The position numbers and the translations under genes are program-made. The notes beneath the pieces are model-generated. The model was not told where the DNA came from, searched no databases, and worked only from the letters and a program-made list of their open reading frames with translations. A stretch of 64,000 nucleotides of DNA, from assembly GCA_029721435.1 (NCBI GenBank), contig CM056586.1, positions 68,597,679 through 68,661,678 on the forward strand. Reading direction: 5' to 3'. Shown here piece by piece: positions 1 through 13,100 of the stretch. The first letter of the stretch is position 1; each line of letters opens with the position of its first letter. Source of the DNA: Gymnothorax reevesii. Lineage: Eukaryota > Chordata > Actinopteri > Anguilliformes > Muraenidae.

Positions 1-983
1 AATTCTATGTCCCGGCCTTTCAGGAGCATAGTCCTTGGAAAATAATTCAAACGTAACCAACAGTCATTATGTTGTGCATTACAACGCAGGTCTAACAGTT
101 TTCACATACAAAGCACTTTGAGAGCATCATAATTGCATTCGCTTACTGAAAAAGCAATCCATTAGTTTATGAGAACACGTTTACCCAGTGTCAGAGCCCA
201 AACATATTACAGCTCATGCGCGAACCGTCAGTGATCATTCGATTTCTCATTTTCAGGTTCAAGTAAAGAACGGTAAAGAACGGCACTATTTTACGAGCAA
301 AAATTTCAAATTCGTCACGCAGAAGGTTTCAAAGGTTTCGTTTCACCCTCAAAATAGTCTCCATTGTCTCGCAATCTCTGAGGTGTTTATTCAACTTTGC
401 TGTAGTCTTCTATATGACCCAGAACCTTCTTTCTTTGTCGCAGCATGTGAAAAAACAGCTGGGGAAAGACTGCAAAGACACAATGGAAACAAAATCAGGA
501 TCCACTGTAAAAAAAAAAACATTTCAAAATTCAGCTGTTCACTTTTCTCAAAAATAAACAGCAGCAAAGTCTTAAACACAAACTGAACCCCAAGCGAAAA
601 CATCATTGTTACAGCAATAACATGATACATTTCCCATCGTGACCTCAGACGAGGATGATGAGAGGGGGCTCCTGCTCAATAATTAATGTTTCTCACGCAC
701 ATAATTCTTCTAAGGTCAGAACATGGTGATCTTGGACAAGGAGAGAGAGAACACACATCTTGGTTAATTTTTGCTGACGCCATACCGAATGATACGCTAG
801 TTACTCATGTTTCAAGGTAGAAACCTCTTTTTCTTCCCCAAATGTCATGGACAAACAGGAACTCTTTTGTAAAAACAGGAAGTCATTTATTTCTGGATAA
901 GGACACTCTGACACAGGAAAAGATGAATAATAAAGAGATATGTACTCCAAAATAGTCTGACTTAATAAATTGACGAGGCTTAC
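1..983. other. hacd2 last intron, part
   Basis: Intronic sequence beyond the exon 6 donor. I looked for the family's terminal exon (PQLYFHM motif) on the minus strand and did not find it. Nothing else is recognisable. Confidence 0.6.
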
Positions 984-1162
984 TGGGGATGTAGGAGACC
1001 ATAGTGAGGATGAGGAAGGTGTGGTAGTCAAAAGAGAAGTTGTATTTGTTGGGCAGGGTCACAGAGTACAGGCCCGTCTTCTGGACGAAGGGCAGGGCGG
1101 CATACATTGTCAGCAGTTCACCAGTCACCCCCATGGGGTATAAAACAATAAAGAGGGTGTAC
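984..1162 (-). CDS. hacd2: hacd2 exon 6 (catalytic exon)
   Basis: 179 nt between TTCAG| and CCCA|GTAAGC. Encodes [18 protein letters not shown] through NKYNFSFDY to MVSYIP. It carries the catalytic Tyr (VLYP) and Glu (TGELL) known for the family. The open frame continuing to 883 is intronic read-through. Confidence 0.95.
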
Positions 1163-4100
1163 CTGAAGAACAGCAAAGGGACATGAGACAGGTGACCTTA
1201 TGTCTGAACCATCTCCATTTCTTTAGCAGCGCTGTTCTGCATAACCGTGCCAATAACACAATTCTCAAAGCACAACGTTCTACTTCAAACACCCCTATTG
1301 CATACAAAAATTTGAAAACCAAGTACGCAGACAGCATTCTACATTCTAGAATGTTCAAAAATGCAATTTCTAAATCGAAAAGTTGTGCTGTACAGCTTTC
1401 ATGTGAATATAGATCAAGTGCTCTTAAGCATTTTCTGGCACAATTATGAACAGAAAATTCATCTTGATCAAAAACTGCAGAAATCCTTTGTTAAAACGCA
1501 AAAGAACTCATAGATTTCTGAACCATACAACCAAGAAGTTCATAGGAGATGAAAAGAACAGAGAAATTGAGGAAGGGACACCTCAGGTGAAACTAGAGTA
1601 GGATTCATAATTGGCTACCTGGCAACACTAAAAGCACACAGAATTATCAAAGCTGGCTTCCTGGGGACAGCGACCTGTGCAAACCCCTGTGCCACAGTTC
1701 CCAAAGAAACAAGTAAAGAGAGAAAATAAAAACCATCATGGCAGTGGCAAGTCACCTGATCTGCATTCCCTATGAAAATTAGCTAGCAATTTACTACTTA
1801 AATGCTGTTGCAATATTATTTAATGGTCTAATTAAACTACAAAATTTTATTTCAAGTCAAGAATGGCTGCAGGAGGACTTCACAAATTATTCTGAAATAT
1901 TTAATTGGTCTCAGGGACAAAAGAAGAATGATGATATACAGTATGTACACTGTCATTAATGTCATGTCTCATGTTGACTGATCATTGCCATGCTAGTGAA
2001 ATAGCCGCTGTTACCTGATTAAATAATAGTAGCCAGGTATTCAAAGATTTATTTTGCTCATAGGAAGGACTATTTGATCCTCATTCAGAGCTGTAATATG
2101 CAAAACTAGAATTAGTTGAGTCAAGTGACAGTTACAGTGAGTTTTAGGGCAACTGATATTTGATTGGCTGGTGTCGGCCATCTTGTTTGAGCATCATATT
2201 GTTCTAATACACTTCTATGGCAACCTTGACCAACATGAAGTATCAAAAATCTCAAGTTGATAGTACAATAGACCAATATCAACAAATCTACAAACAAATG
2301 TGCCTGCAGGTACAAATAAAGTAACCTGAACCTGAATATCACTCGTGTGAAAAATTATTTCTCCACTAAAGCTAATAACTGGTTGTGTCACCCTTGGTGG
2401 CAAAAACTGCAATTGAATATTTGCAATCACTGGCAATGAGTCTTTTATATCGTTGTGGAAGAATTTTGGTGCTCTACTCTATGCAGAGTTGTTTTAGTTC
2501 AGTTCCAGGTCCTCCAGCATGACCTGCCGCTTTAAGGTCATTTCACAGCATCTCAATCAGATTTGAGTCAGGAATTCAGACCACTGCAAAACTCTCACTT
2601 TGCTTCTTTGGTGCCATTCAGAGGTGGACTTGAGTATGTGCTTCAGATAGCCGTCATGCTGCATAATCCAAATACGCCTGAGCTTCAACTGAAGGCCATT
2701 TTCCTTCAGGATTTTCCGGTAGAGAGCAGAACTTATAGCAAGTCGCCCAGGTCCGCAAGCAGCAAAGCAGCCCCAGACCATCACTCTACCATCATCATGT
2801 TTGACTGTTGGTGTGATGTTCTTACTCTAGAGTGCTGGGTTACCTTAACACCATGTCTCCCAGAAAGTTCAAAATTTGACTCATCAGTTCACACGGATTA
2901 TTCTCGAAAACATCTCGGAGGTCATGAAGATTTCTTGGCATACAAGAGACGAGCCTTCGTGTTCTTTTCAGTCAGCAGTGGTGTTCACACAGCGCTTCTC
3001 CCCTGGATGCCATTCTTGCCCAGTCTCCGTCTTCTTATGGAATGATGAACACCGGCCTTAACTGAGGCCCGTACTTCTTTACATGCGAGTGTGGGTTCCT
3101 TACGAGGCACTGTCACGACTCGCGCACACGTGGACTTTAAAATAAGCACAGATTAGCAAATTTGTCACAAACTCAAAGATTTAGCTGGAGAACTCTGGTG
3201 GAAATTTTGAACTTTGTGTTTGAAAGAATTTTGAGAGCGTTTTGCTGTCCAGCTTTCCCCAACTATAATAATAAAAAAACCACACAAATTTACTTCAAAC
3301 TAATGGCAACAAATGAGCAGACGATTCCAGAGAAGACAACTCAGGTAAAGCCCTTTTCATCGCTGAAAAATCTGCCGTTTATCATTACCCTAGAGAACAT
3401 GCATCTCAAGCAAGTGTGAAAGAAACCCCAGAGCACAGAGCCCAGAGCCCAGAGCACGGAGTCCAGAGCAGAGAGCAGAGAGCCCAGCGCCCAGAGCACA
3501 GAGCCCAGAGCCCAGAGCACAGAGCACAGAGCACAGAGCACAGAGCACAGAGCACAGAGCACAGAGCCCGAGAGCCTGACAAAGCAACAGGGGATGCCTG
3601 TGTAAAGAGTTTTGCCCTCTTCTCCATTGTGAAACCACACTAAAACCATGCAAGAATAAAAACTCAAACCAGCTGAGTCTTATTTATATAGTTCTCCATC
3701 CCATAAATAAACCCACAAAAATGCTAAATTTTAAACAGATAGAGTTAACACGCACGTTAGGACTCCAAAACAAAAATAACAGCAGAACAATAATGAATCT
3801 CAACGAAAAAATGGCTAAAATATTCCAGAGCGCAAAGGCCGCAGCCATAGCAGATAGTAGAGGATCCTCAAAATTCTTTGCATCTCTTGAAAATGCAAGG
3901 AGAACAATCTCAAGATTAGAGCCATGATTCGCACAAGCCCATGTCCTGATAGTGCCCCATTAACTGCTTCTGTGACTTCCTGGATATGCAATCGATTCTC
4001 TCTTGAAGAAATTATGCTAAATATTATGATTTTATTTTTAAGAAATCTTTTAATGATATGTGAAAATTCTAGGAAAGGTGGAACTCAGAGGTCTGACATT

Positions 4101-7100
4101 TATTCAGATTATTGACATTATTTCAATCTAACCTGACAGCCTGGACCGCGTTTCCCAAAGCCATAGTTGCTAACTAAGTTAGCAACTTACATAGTTCATC
4201 CATTCACAGTCAATGGGCCCAACTACGTAAGTTAGCATCTGTGATTTTGGGAAATGCACCCCTGGTTAGGTCTGTCTGCTTCTCATTATCTCTTCTTAAT
4301 CATTATAGGCCACATCTTGCTTTTGACTGATCAGTTGGAAGAATAACTGGCTGTATTGCAAGTTAGGCAAAGTACAAGGGAATTGATTAAAGGTAGGCTA
4401 ATTATGCCAAGGCGATGGAGGCTGTCCAACCTCGCTGGTAATTAGCGGACTTCAAATCACAGTTTTCTTCCCGGAAACATTTCAAATGACCGCATTGTGT
4501 GGTCAGAGAAAAGGTAATAAGCAAGCTCGTCTGCTTGCTTCATAGTGGCAGTTACTTTTATCGCACTTAAAAATAATCACAATTCGGTTAATCGTGCAGC
4601 CCTTTGGATCCCGACTCACTGGTCTGTGAATTTCTGAATTCCCGAGCCACATAGCAATAGGAGAAGTTTTCACAACTTTGATTGGCTAGAAAATGATGTT
4701 CCTCATTTGAATACCACCCAATCAGCTTCCGGGGAGCACGTGCATCTACGGTAGTTATTATGCCTATTGGAGAAGTTTTTATAGCTCTGATGTCACTTTC
4801 AACACCATTTTACTGAAAGAACAAACAGACAGTTCAGACCTGAGAGGTGTTACTGCATATCATGGCTAATTTTAGCTGCATTATCTTGTTATGCATGCTA
4901 TCGCGTATTACGTTACTCTTCAGAGTATAAGGCTAACCATCTTCCAATTTAGTTTAACGTTACACCGGTTAAGGGAAATCTTTGTCATCATTGCTACATG
5001 TGATTTGGTTTTTGCCCTAAAGGAAAGAATTCCCAATCAGACCTCCGCATTCAGCTTCAACTCTGAATCACCTTGACTGGATGTACGCTTTACGTTTTCA
5101 CGGACCCAAATGTTCCTCCAGCCACCCGAACATCGCGGTAAGCCGATAAAAGTCAGAAAAATTTGTCCCATTGCTATGTGGTTTAGGGAATCGCAACTGC
5201 GCCGGCCTCTCCCGAAACATGCACAATGATCTCTGATCATTCAAATACATGATGTTGTGATGTGTGACTGAGTTGGAGACACTCCTTGTGTGACTGGATT
5301 TTAATGGGACGGGATCCTTTCACATGTCTGATCAGGCGTTAAACAACATTATGCTACAGTAAGGTACAGATAAGACAGCTGTACAGCAGGTTACAAGTCA
5401 TTTACAAAAATTTCATTGGGAAACAGAAGTGTGCTGTATTAAATTATGATTGTTCAGGGCAAAATTGATGCCTTTTGGAGATTTGTTTTGCTTTTGGAGT
5501 GGCATTGTATTTCTATTGCAATTTGTGATTAGGAAAGAATAAAAATTTCTGTTGTTATCTACAAAACCCAAAACCAGTGAAGTTGGCACGTTGTGTAAAT
5601 CGTAAATAAAAACAGAATACAATGATTTGCAAATCCTTGTCAACCTATATTCAATTGAATACACAGCAAAGACAAGTGACTTAATGTTCGAACAAGTACA
5701 CTTTGTAATTTTTTGCAAATATTAGCTCATTTGGAATTTGATGCTTGCAACATGTTTCAAAAAAGCTGGCACAAGTGGCAAAAAAGACTGAGAGAGTTGA
5801 GGAATGCTCATCAAACACTTATTTGGAACATCCCACAGGTGAACGGGCTAATTGGGAACAGGTGGGTGCCATGATTGGGTATAAAAGCAGGTTCCCTGAA
5901 ATGCTCAGTCATTCACAAACAAGGATGGGGCAAGGGTCACCACTTAGTGAACAAATGCGTGAGCTGATTGTCGAACAGTTTAAAAACCACATTGCTAAAT
6001 GAGCTATTGCAAGAAATGTAGGGATTTCATCATCTACGGTCCATAATATCCTCAAAAGGTTCAGAGAATCTGGAGAAATCACTGCACGTAAGCGACAAGG
6101 CAGAAAACCAACATTGAATGCCCGTGACCTTCGATCCCTCAGGCGGTACTGCATCAAAAACCGACATCAGTGTGTAAAGGACATCACCACATGGGCTCAG
6201 GAACACTTCAGAAAACCACTGTCAGTAACTACAGTTCGTCACTACATCTGCAAGTGCAAGTTAAAACTCTACAATACAAAGCGAAAGCCATTTATCAACA
6301 GCACCCAGAAATGCCGCCGGCTTCGCTGGGCCCAAGCTCATCTAAGATGGACTGAAGCAAAGTGGAAAAGTGTTCTGTGGTCTGACGAGTCCACATCTCA
6401 AATTGTTTTTGGAAACTGTGGACTTCGTGTCCTCCGGACCAAAGAGGAAAAGAACCATCCGGGCTGTTATAGGCGCAAAGTTCAAAAGCCAGCATCTGTG
6501 ATGGTATGGGGGTGTATTAGTGCCCAAGGCATGGGCAACTTACACATATGTGAAGGCACCATTAATGCTGAAAGGTACAAACAGGTTTTGGAGTAACATA
6601 TGTTGCCATCCAAGCAACGTGTTTTTCATGGACGCCCCTGCTTATTTCAGCAAGACAATGCCAAGCCACATTCTGCACCTGTTACAACAGCATGGCTCCG
6701 TAGTAAAAGAGTGCGGGTACTAGTCTGGCCTGCCTGTAGTCCAGACCTGTCTACCATTGAAAATGTGTGGCACATTATGAAGCGTAAAATATGACAACGG
6801 AGACCCCGGACTGTTGGACAACTTAAGCTGTACATCAAGCAGGAATGGGAAAGAGTTCGACCTGAAAAGCTTCAAAAATTGGTCTCCTCAGTTCCCAAAC
6901 GTTTACCGAGTTTCGTTAAAAGGAAAGGCGATGTAACACGGTGGTAAAAAGGCCCCTGTGCCAACTTTTTTGCAATGTGTTGCTGCCTTTAAATTCTAAG
7001 TTAATGACTATTTGCAAAAAAAAAAAAAAAAAGTTTCTCAGTTTGAACATTAAACATCTTGTCTTTGCAGTGTATTCAATTGAATATAAGTTGAAAAGGA

Positions 7101-10100
7101 TTTGCAAATCATTGTATTCTGTTTTTATCTACGATTTACATAATGTGCCAACTTCACTGGTTTTGGGTTTTGTAAAATCTGATATACTGTTTACAAATTT
7201 TTGCCAATCATTTTTAAGATATGCTAAACAATTGCTTATCAATTGACATAACAATTCACAAAAAATGCTAATCAATTTTTTTTCCTTAATTTGATCACTG
7301 TAATCCTAAACTCTGAATCAGTTTTGGTGATTCAATGTCATTTGTGAACTTTAAAGGTCAGAGAAGGTAAAGTCAGTAAATGGACTTCACATACGACATT
7401 CTAAATTTCTCTACACAAACCTTGGTTCAATCTGTGACCATTTTCGCTATAGAAGTCATTATATTTAGAAAAAAAATTATCAGACAGTTTTTGAGAAATA
7501 AAGTTTTGAAATTTCAAGTCCTATCTTTTAACATCGTTAATATTTTACTTGACCTCAAATTTGAACTTTCAAAGTCATCTGAGGTCAACTTTAACATAGC
7601 CAAAATATAGTTCATATAGGACTTCCTATATGTCGATAATACAACTTAATCTCTATCTGCAACCATTTGACCTCCACATGCCATCTTGCATATTCATGAA
7701 GTACAGCGCCCCCAATAGGCCCACTTCCGTCAATTCAATCAAAATGAAAATGTACTGTACATTGATGGTACTAAGGTAAGTTGATTGCCCGATTTAGAAA
7801 AAAAATTATCGCGCAGTTTTTGAGAAATAATTTTTTTTTAATTTCTCAGTCCCATCTTTAACATTGGAGCCAAAATTTCAAGGGCCCATAAAACGGGCAA
7901 AAATGATTAAATCAAAAATCTGAGAAAATGTCTGGAGATATGGTCTAGTGGTATGTTATTGCAAATTTGAACAAAAATTCATCTGGCCAAAAAAAAAAAG
8001 AAAATTTTCCGGACAAAGGACGCCACACCACAACAATTACCGGCTGTGGGCTTTCTAAGTCCAAAATGCTGAATTTCTCAAAGGCCGGGACAAAGAATTT
8101 TCACAGTGAATATTCAGAATATATCATAAAGAAGGCTCACACCAAATTAGAACAAAAGTTGTCAGACAGTTTTGGAGATATTCAAACTTGAAGTGAAAAG
8201 TTGACGCTGGACGGACAGATAGACGGACGCTGGACAACTCGGCATTAGAAAAGCTCTGCTGACTGTGACTGTTGTCACAGCGGAGCTAAAAAGCAAATAA
8301 AAATAGGGGAAAGGGGCCCAATTCTTTTTCAAAGCACTGCAGGCGGATCAGGGCGCTTAGCAATATCCAGAAACGTATCGAATCTGGAGTAAAAACAGCA
8401 GTTCTGGGCTATACTCCGCACAATCACTCAGCCAACTCTGAAATCCTGCAGTGTGATTAAAGTCTGTTAGTCTGCGGTTCGTTACCTTGCCCACTTGATG
8501 AGGTACGGCAAGTGATTGAGAAGACTGAATGTATAGAATGAGTAGCGTATAATCTCTGTAACGGTCCAAGCGATGACAAACAGAAGGACGCTGTCTTCGT
8601 TTTGAACCTAAGAGAAAACACAGAAAATCACTTTTCATTTGTGTTTCTAATTTGTATCTTGAACATATTAGTTTTGAAACAAGTCCATGCAGTAGCTTTT
8701 CACAAATATATAGCATCACAACATGAGCAAACCAGAGGACAGAACTGTGCCATTTCACAGCATTTCAGGAACTCCGGGGTTAAACAAACAGCTCACCAAC
8801 ACAAATCCTACTGGCACTGCAGCAAAAACCTGGACTATGTATTTGTTGAAAACATTCCTGAAGGGCATCTCACATTTCAAAATAAAGTTTAGTAACACAA
8901 CTCAAAGCCTCAGACAAACAACTGCCCAACATTCCAGAAAGCTTTCAAAAGATGCTTTTGCATACAGTTAGGGCAAACCCATTGCAAAGTTAATAAATCC
9001 ACCAGTTCCAAATAAACCGCAAACTTACAGGCCTCAGTGTTCGTTGTAGACGCACTCTGGACAAATAAATGAGACTTTAGCTGGACTCTCATCTTTTTGG
9101 GGAGATTTTCCCCCACAGGGTAAAAGAAGTGAAAAAGTGAGTTCACCAAGACCCCTGACCCTTGTGCACTGAAGTAATTATGGCATATCAGGGCTCGTCA
9201 CTTATGCGACCAAAATTAACACTGTGCGCCCCAGTAACGTGCATTCAAAGGGTACTCTGCCTCCCCTTTGCTTGATTTGCAATCAAACAGGTTTAGTAAG
9301 ACTATTCAGCAGAATGACGGGCCAGTTTAAGTTTCCGTGGTGTTATTACTCAGTACATTGAACCTGAAATGCTCACTAGACAGCAGATTTGCGCGAACTT
9401 GCTTCCAGGAAGCCTAAGCAATGTCATCAACAAATATCAAAACAGTTTGATTCATGCAGAGTTCAACGCTTGATCAATATACAATGTATTCTCATTCATA
9501 CGCACTTTTACACCCTAACAAAAAAACGGGCGTTTATTTTCATTCTTCTTTCATAATCCGATTAACAAAATGTTAAAACGATATACAGAATTGCAGAGAG
9601 TCGAGAATTTTTCCTAATTGATTATTCAGATTTCCATTCCTGCAGTCTCGTACTTAAGCATATACGCCAATGAACCTTTGTGTCATGATCTCCTCTATCA
9701 GTATCAGGCTTCCTATAGGCTTGGTCTTAATTGTTTTGATTGTCAATCAGGAATAGTACGTGGGAACAGGTTCACAAAATCCTGTGATAAAAGTTTGGGT
9801 CACTGCCTCACCTCACTGCACGTCGCTGGCTTCCTGTACGCAAGTACTCGCAAATCTGCAGTTTCGTGAGCATTTCACTTTCGATGTACTGAGTAATAAC
9901 GCCACGGAAACTTAAACTGGCCCGTCATTCTGCCGAATAGTCTTACTAAACTTGTAAATCGTCTGATTGCTAATCAAGCGAAGGGGAGGTTTCTGCCTCA
10001 CCAAACTAACCTCGTCACATTTTCTTTAAACTTGGCACTGCAGCTCTCTATGAAGTGTAGAATGCATGACAGCAATTTGAAAACAATCTGATAAGCAGTT

Positions 10101-13100
10101 TGAGAAATCGGTCAGACAACATCTGCAGTGGTAAATTTTCAAAGTTCAAAATATGGAAAAAAAAAATAATAACATTTTCATGAAACTTGGCACTGCACCC
10201 CTCCATGAAGTGTAGAAATCTTGACTGCCATTTGAAATCTGATGAGCAGTTTTTTAGAAATCGGTCAGACAAAACAAAACAATGTCAGTCTGCTCTCAGC
10301 TGGCCGTGTTTAGCAGCATCATGACAAGAGGAAATGAAAGAATGTTCATTGCTGACCTACTAAAACCAGCTATAGAAGAACTTTGGAATCTTCTTTTCCA
10401 ATTTTGCTCTGATCACATTTTGCCTGGAGTTAAGATGAACCACTTCAATCATTAATGCACATGGAATAGCACCGATTCTGCAGAAAATGAAAACTATATG
10501 AATTCACCAAGTAGCAGAACTTAAGACACAAATTCTCTTACCTCTCTCACACTGTGAGTGACAGCCCATGTGAGAAAAACTCGAGACATCACCTGGAATC
10601 CGGTCAGGACCACCGACGAGGGCACAATACCTGTGGTACAAATATTGTAGCTGTATTTCATGTTTAAATATCCAATGGAATACAGACATACAGAGAAACA
10701 TTCATTGCATGATCCCCAGGATGCACATTATTTAACATTGCTTCTATCACTTCTCCATTCAGTGAGGGCCAATCCAGCCTTCTAATATTTCATAATAAAG
10801 ACAAACCCATGATGCAAAGGAACATGCTGAGTATGGAGGGCAGCCTTATGAATTTCACACAGCCAATAACCATCATTCCCATCCAAAATGTACAAATTAA
10901 TTGGCACTACACGGGCACCGGGGGGCAGCAGATACCAGTATATGCAGTGATGAAGCTGATGTTGAGAATCCGGAGGATTTTGCTGGCAGAAAGTGCTCAC
11001 AGCACAGAACCTCATTGATCCAGCACCATCTCACTGCACCCTCTCTTAATCGCAGTTTAATCTTCACAACAATTTCAATCAAACCAGATCTTGCAGCTGC
11101 AGCCAAATTTACAAAGCATGTTCCATTTACTCGAAGGGAATAACATACACCACACAGCCAGCAGTTTTTTTGAAACCTCTTTGACATGCAGAATATGGAG
11201 TTTACTTCATGTCTTCAATCCCACGAATAAAATACATTTCCAAGTAGAATAGTGAGAGTGGACTTACCAACTGCACAGTGCAATATCTGGAGAGGGGGAG
11301 AACAAAAGGAACATCTATCAAAGACAGCAATTTTAAACAATACCCCCCACAGGACACATTTACAGTCCAGCCCGCAAGTATTTTCTGTGACTTCATTGCA
11401 AATCCTCTGCTGCCGATGACTGCCTGAAGTCTTGAGCCCTTACACATCACCACATGCAGAATCAGGAGACCGAATCAGCCCAGGGGGAACAATCCACTTA
11501 TTTGCCTTAAAAAATCCTTTGTTTATGTGCAGTAAGCTCCTGAACACAATCCATTTGCACTGTGATGTACCCTCTATTGAGTTTAGAAGTCTTTGGCTGA
11601 ATCTGAACAGATAGCCCAATACAACTCAAAACTCACCCTACTGCTTTTGTCAAAAGTCACATCACAATTGAAATAAATACAAGAGAAGCAGTTTCAATGG
11701 CTGATACATGACCGTGCCATGGGGTAATATGTTTACGATCAGGAGCAGTTTTCGAAGTCTACAAGTCTTACTCTACTCATTATTCTGGTACAAGTTGATT
11801 TTTGTCTCATCTGTCCCCACAGTGTCACTACAGAATGGCTCAATTTATAGATGCTTTATAACAAAATCTTCACTGGTCTTCTGTTTTTGGGGCTTATCAA
11901 TGGTTCACATCTTGTGGTAAACCTCTCCAACTCTGGTCAAGTCCTTCCTAAATAATTGACACAGATCATTTTACTTTCTGGAAGGTTCGCTTCACCCAGC
12001 CAATTGTGGTTTCGGGATTTTCTACACCAGCGAAAGAATTCTTCATTCATCCCACATCTGAAGTTTTCAGGGGCTGTTGGTGTTCCTGACCTCACCAGTG
12101 CCTTCTTTATTTTTCAAGGTTACACCAGATTACACCAGATGTTTTTTCCATCGCTCAGTTTGTTTAAGTTTTCAGAATGACGTGCTTCATTGGCAGTGAG
12201 GACTCCACGCTGAAAGCCAACAGCAACAGATTCCAAAATGAAATTGAATCATGAAATCAACTCTGGACATTTTACGTGCTAAGTTGTAAAGGGAATAATT
12301 AGGAGCAGACACTTGGCAATGGAACGGCTAACTGTCCAATTACATTAGATCCCTTATAAAGTCAGGGGGACCACAGTCAAATAATGGTGCAACTCCTGAA
12401 CCACTCACTTTATATAGGAACAAATACCCTCAAATACCACAGAACCTGGTGATTTAATCCATAGACTTAATTTCAATGCCAATGGCAAAAATGACAAAAA
12501 CTTTATCAACGTCCAAATGGACACGACTACAGATGTAATTAATGAACAGAAAAACAGAAAAGAAAATGTAAACACAACACACACCTTGCAAGCCAATTAT
12601 AAAACTTAATATCAACAGAAGAATCAAGGCTGAAAATAAAAATGGTGCCATTAAAGTGAAGTAATATTAAGTCAATAAATTAAAAATATTCCTGAGGGTC
12701 ACCTTAACTCTGCAGAGAGAAAAAAATAGCCATTATAGGAGGAGAATTTTATACGTGGTGCCAGGGCATGGAACAGGAAATTGTGCAACATCCTCACCGC
12801 TCACTTGCATGAATTGCAAGTTATTTTTTTTTAAGCTCCTACAAGGGTTTAAGTTTGACTAAAGCATAATATGGCTTTGAGCACTTCAGGTCTAAATCTG
12901 CTATGACAGTGAATACAAATTTGCTGCTGAGACTACATTAAAGAACCGCATATTTTTTATTATACAATGTTTGCTTTGAAATCGCACTGAATTGCCATGT
13001 AATTCGGCATTCTTAGACACTCTTCCAGTGACACAGTGCACCTGCCGATGTGGATGTCAAGAGGGAAACAACTTGTCCTCCTTTTGTAAAATTTAAGAAG

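Noticed and set aside
188..586. 132-codon plus-strand ORF
   Set aside because: No recognisable domain and no splice context. It lies in the last visible hacd2 intron on the opposite strand.
3341..3667. Open frames on both strands over the CACAGAG array
   Set aside because: The heptamer lacks stops in several frames. There is no other coding evidence.
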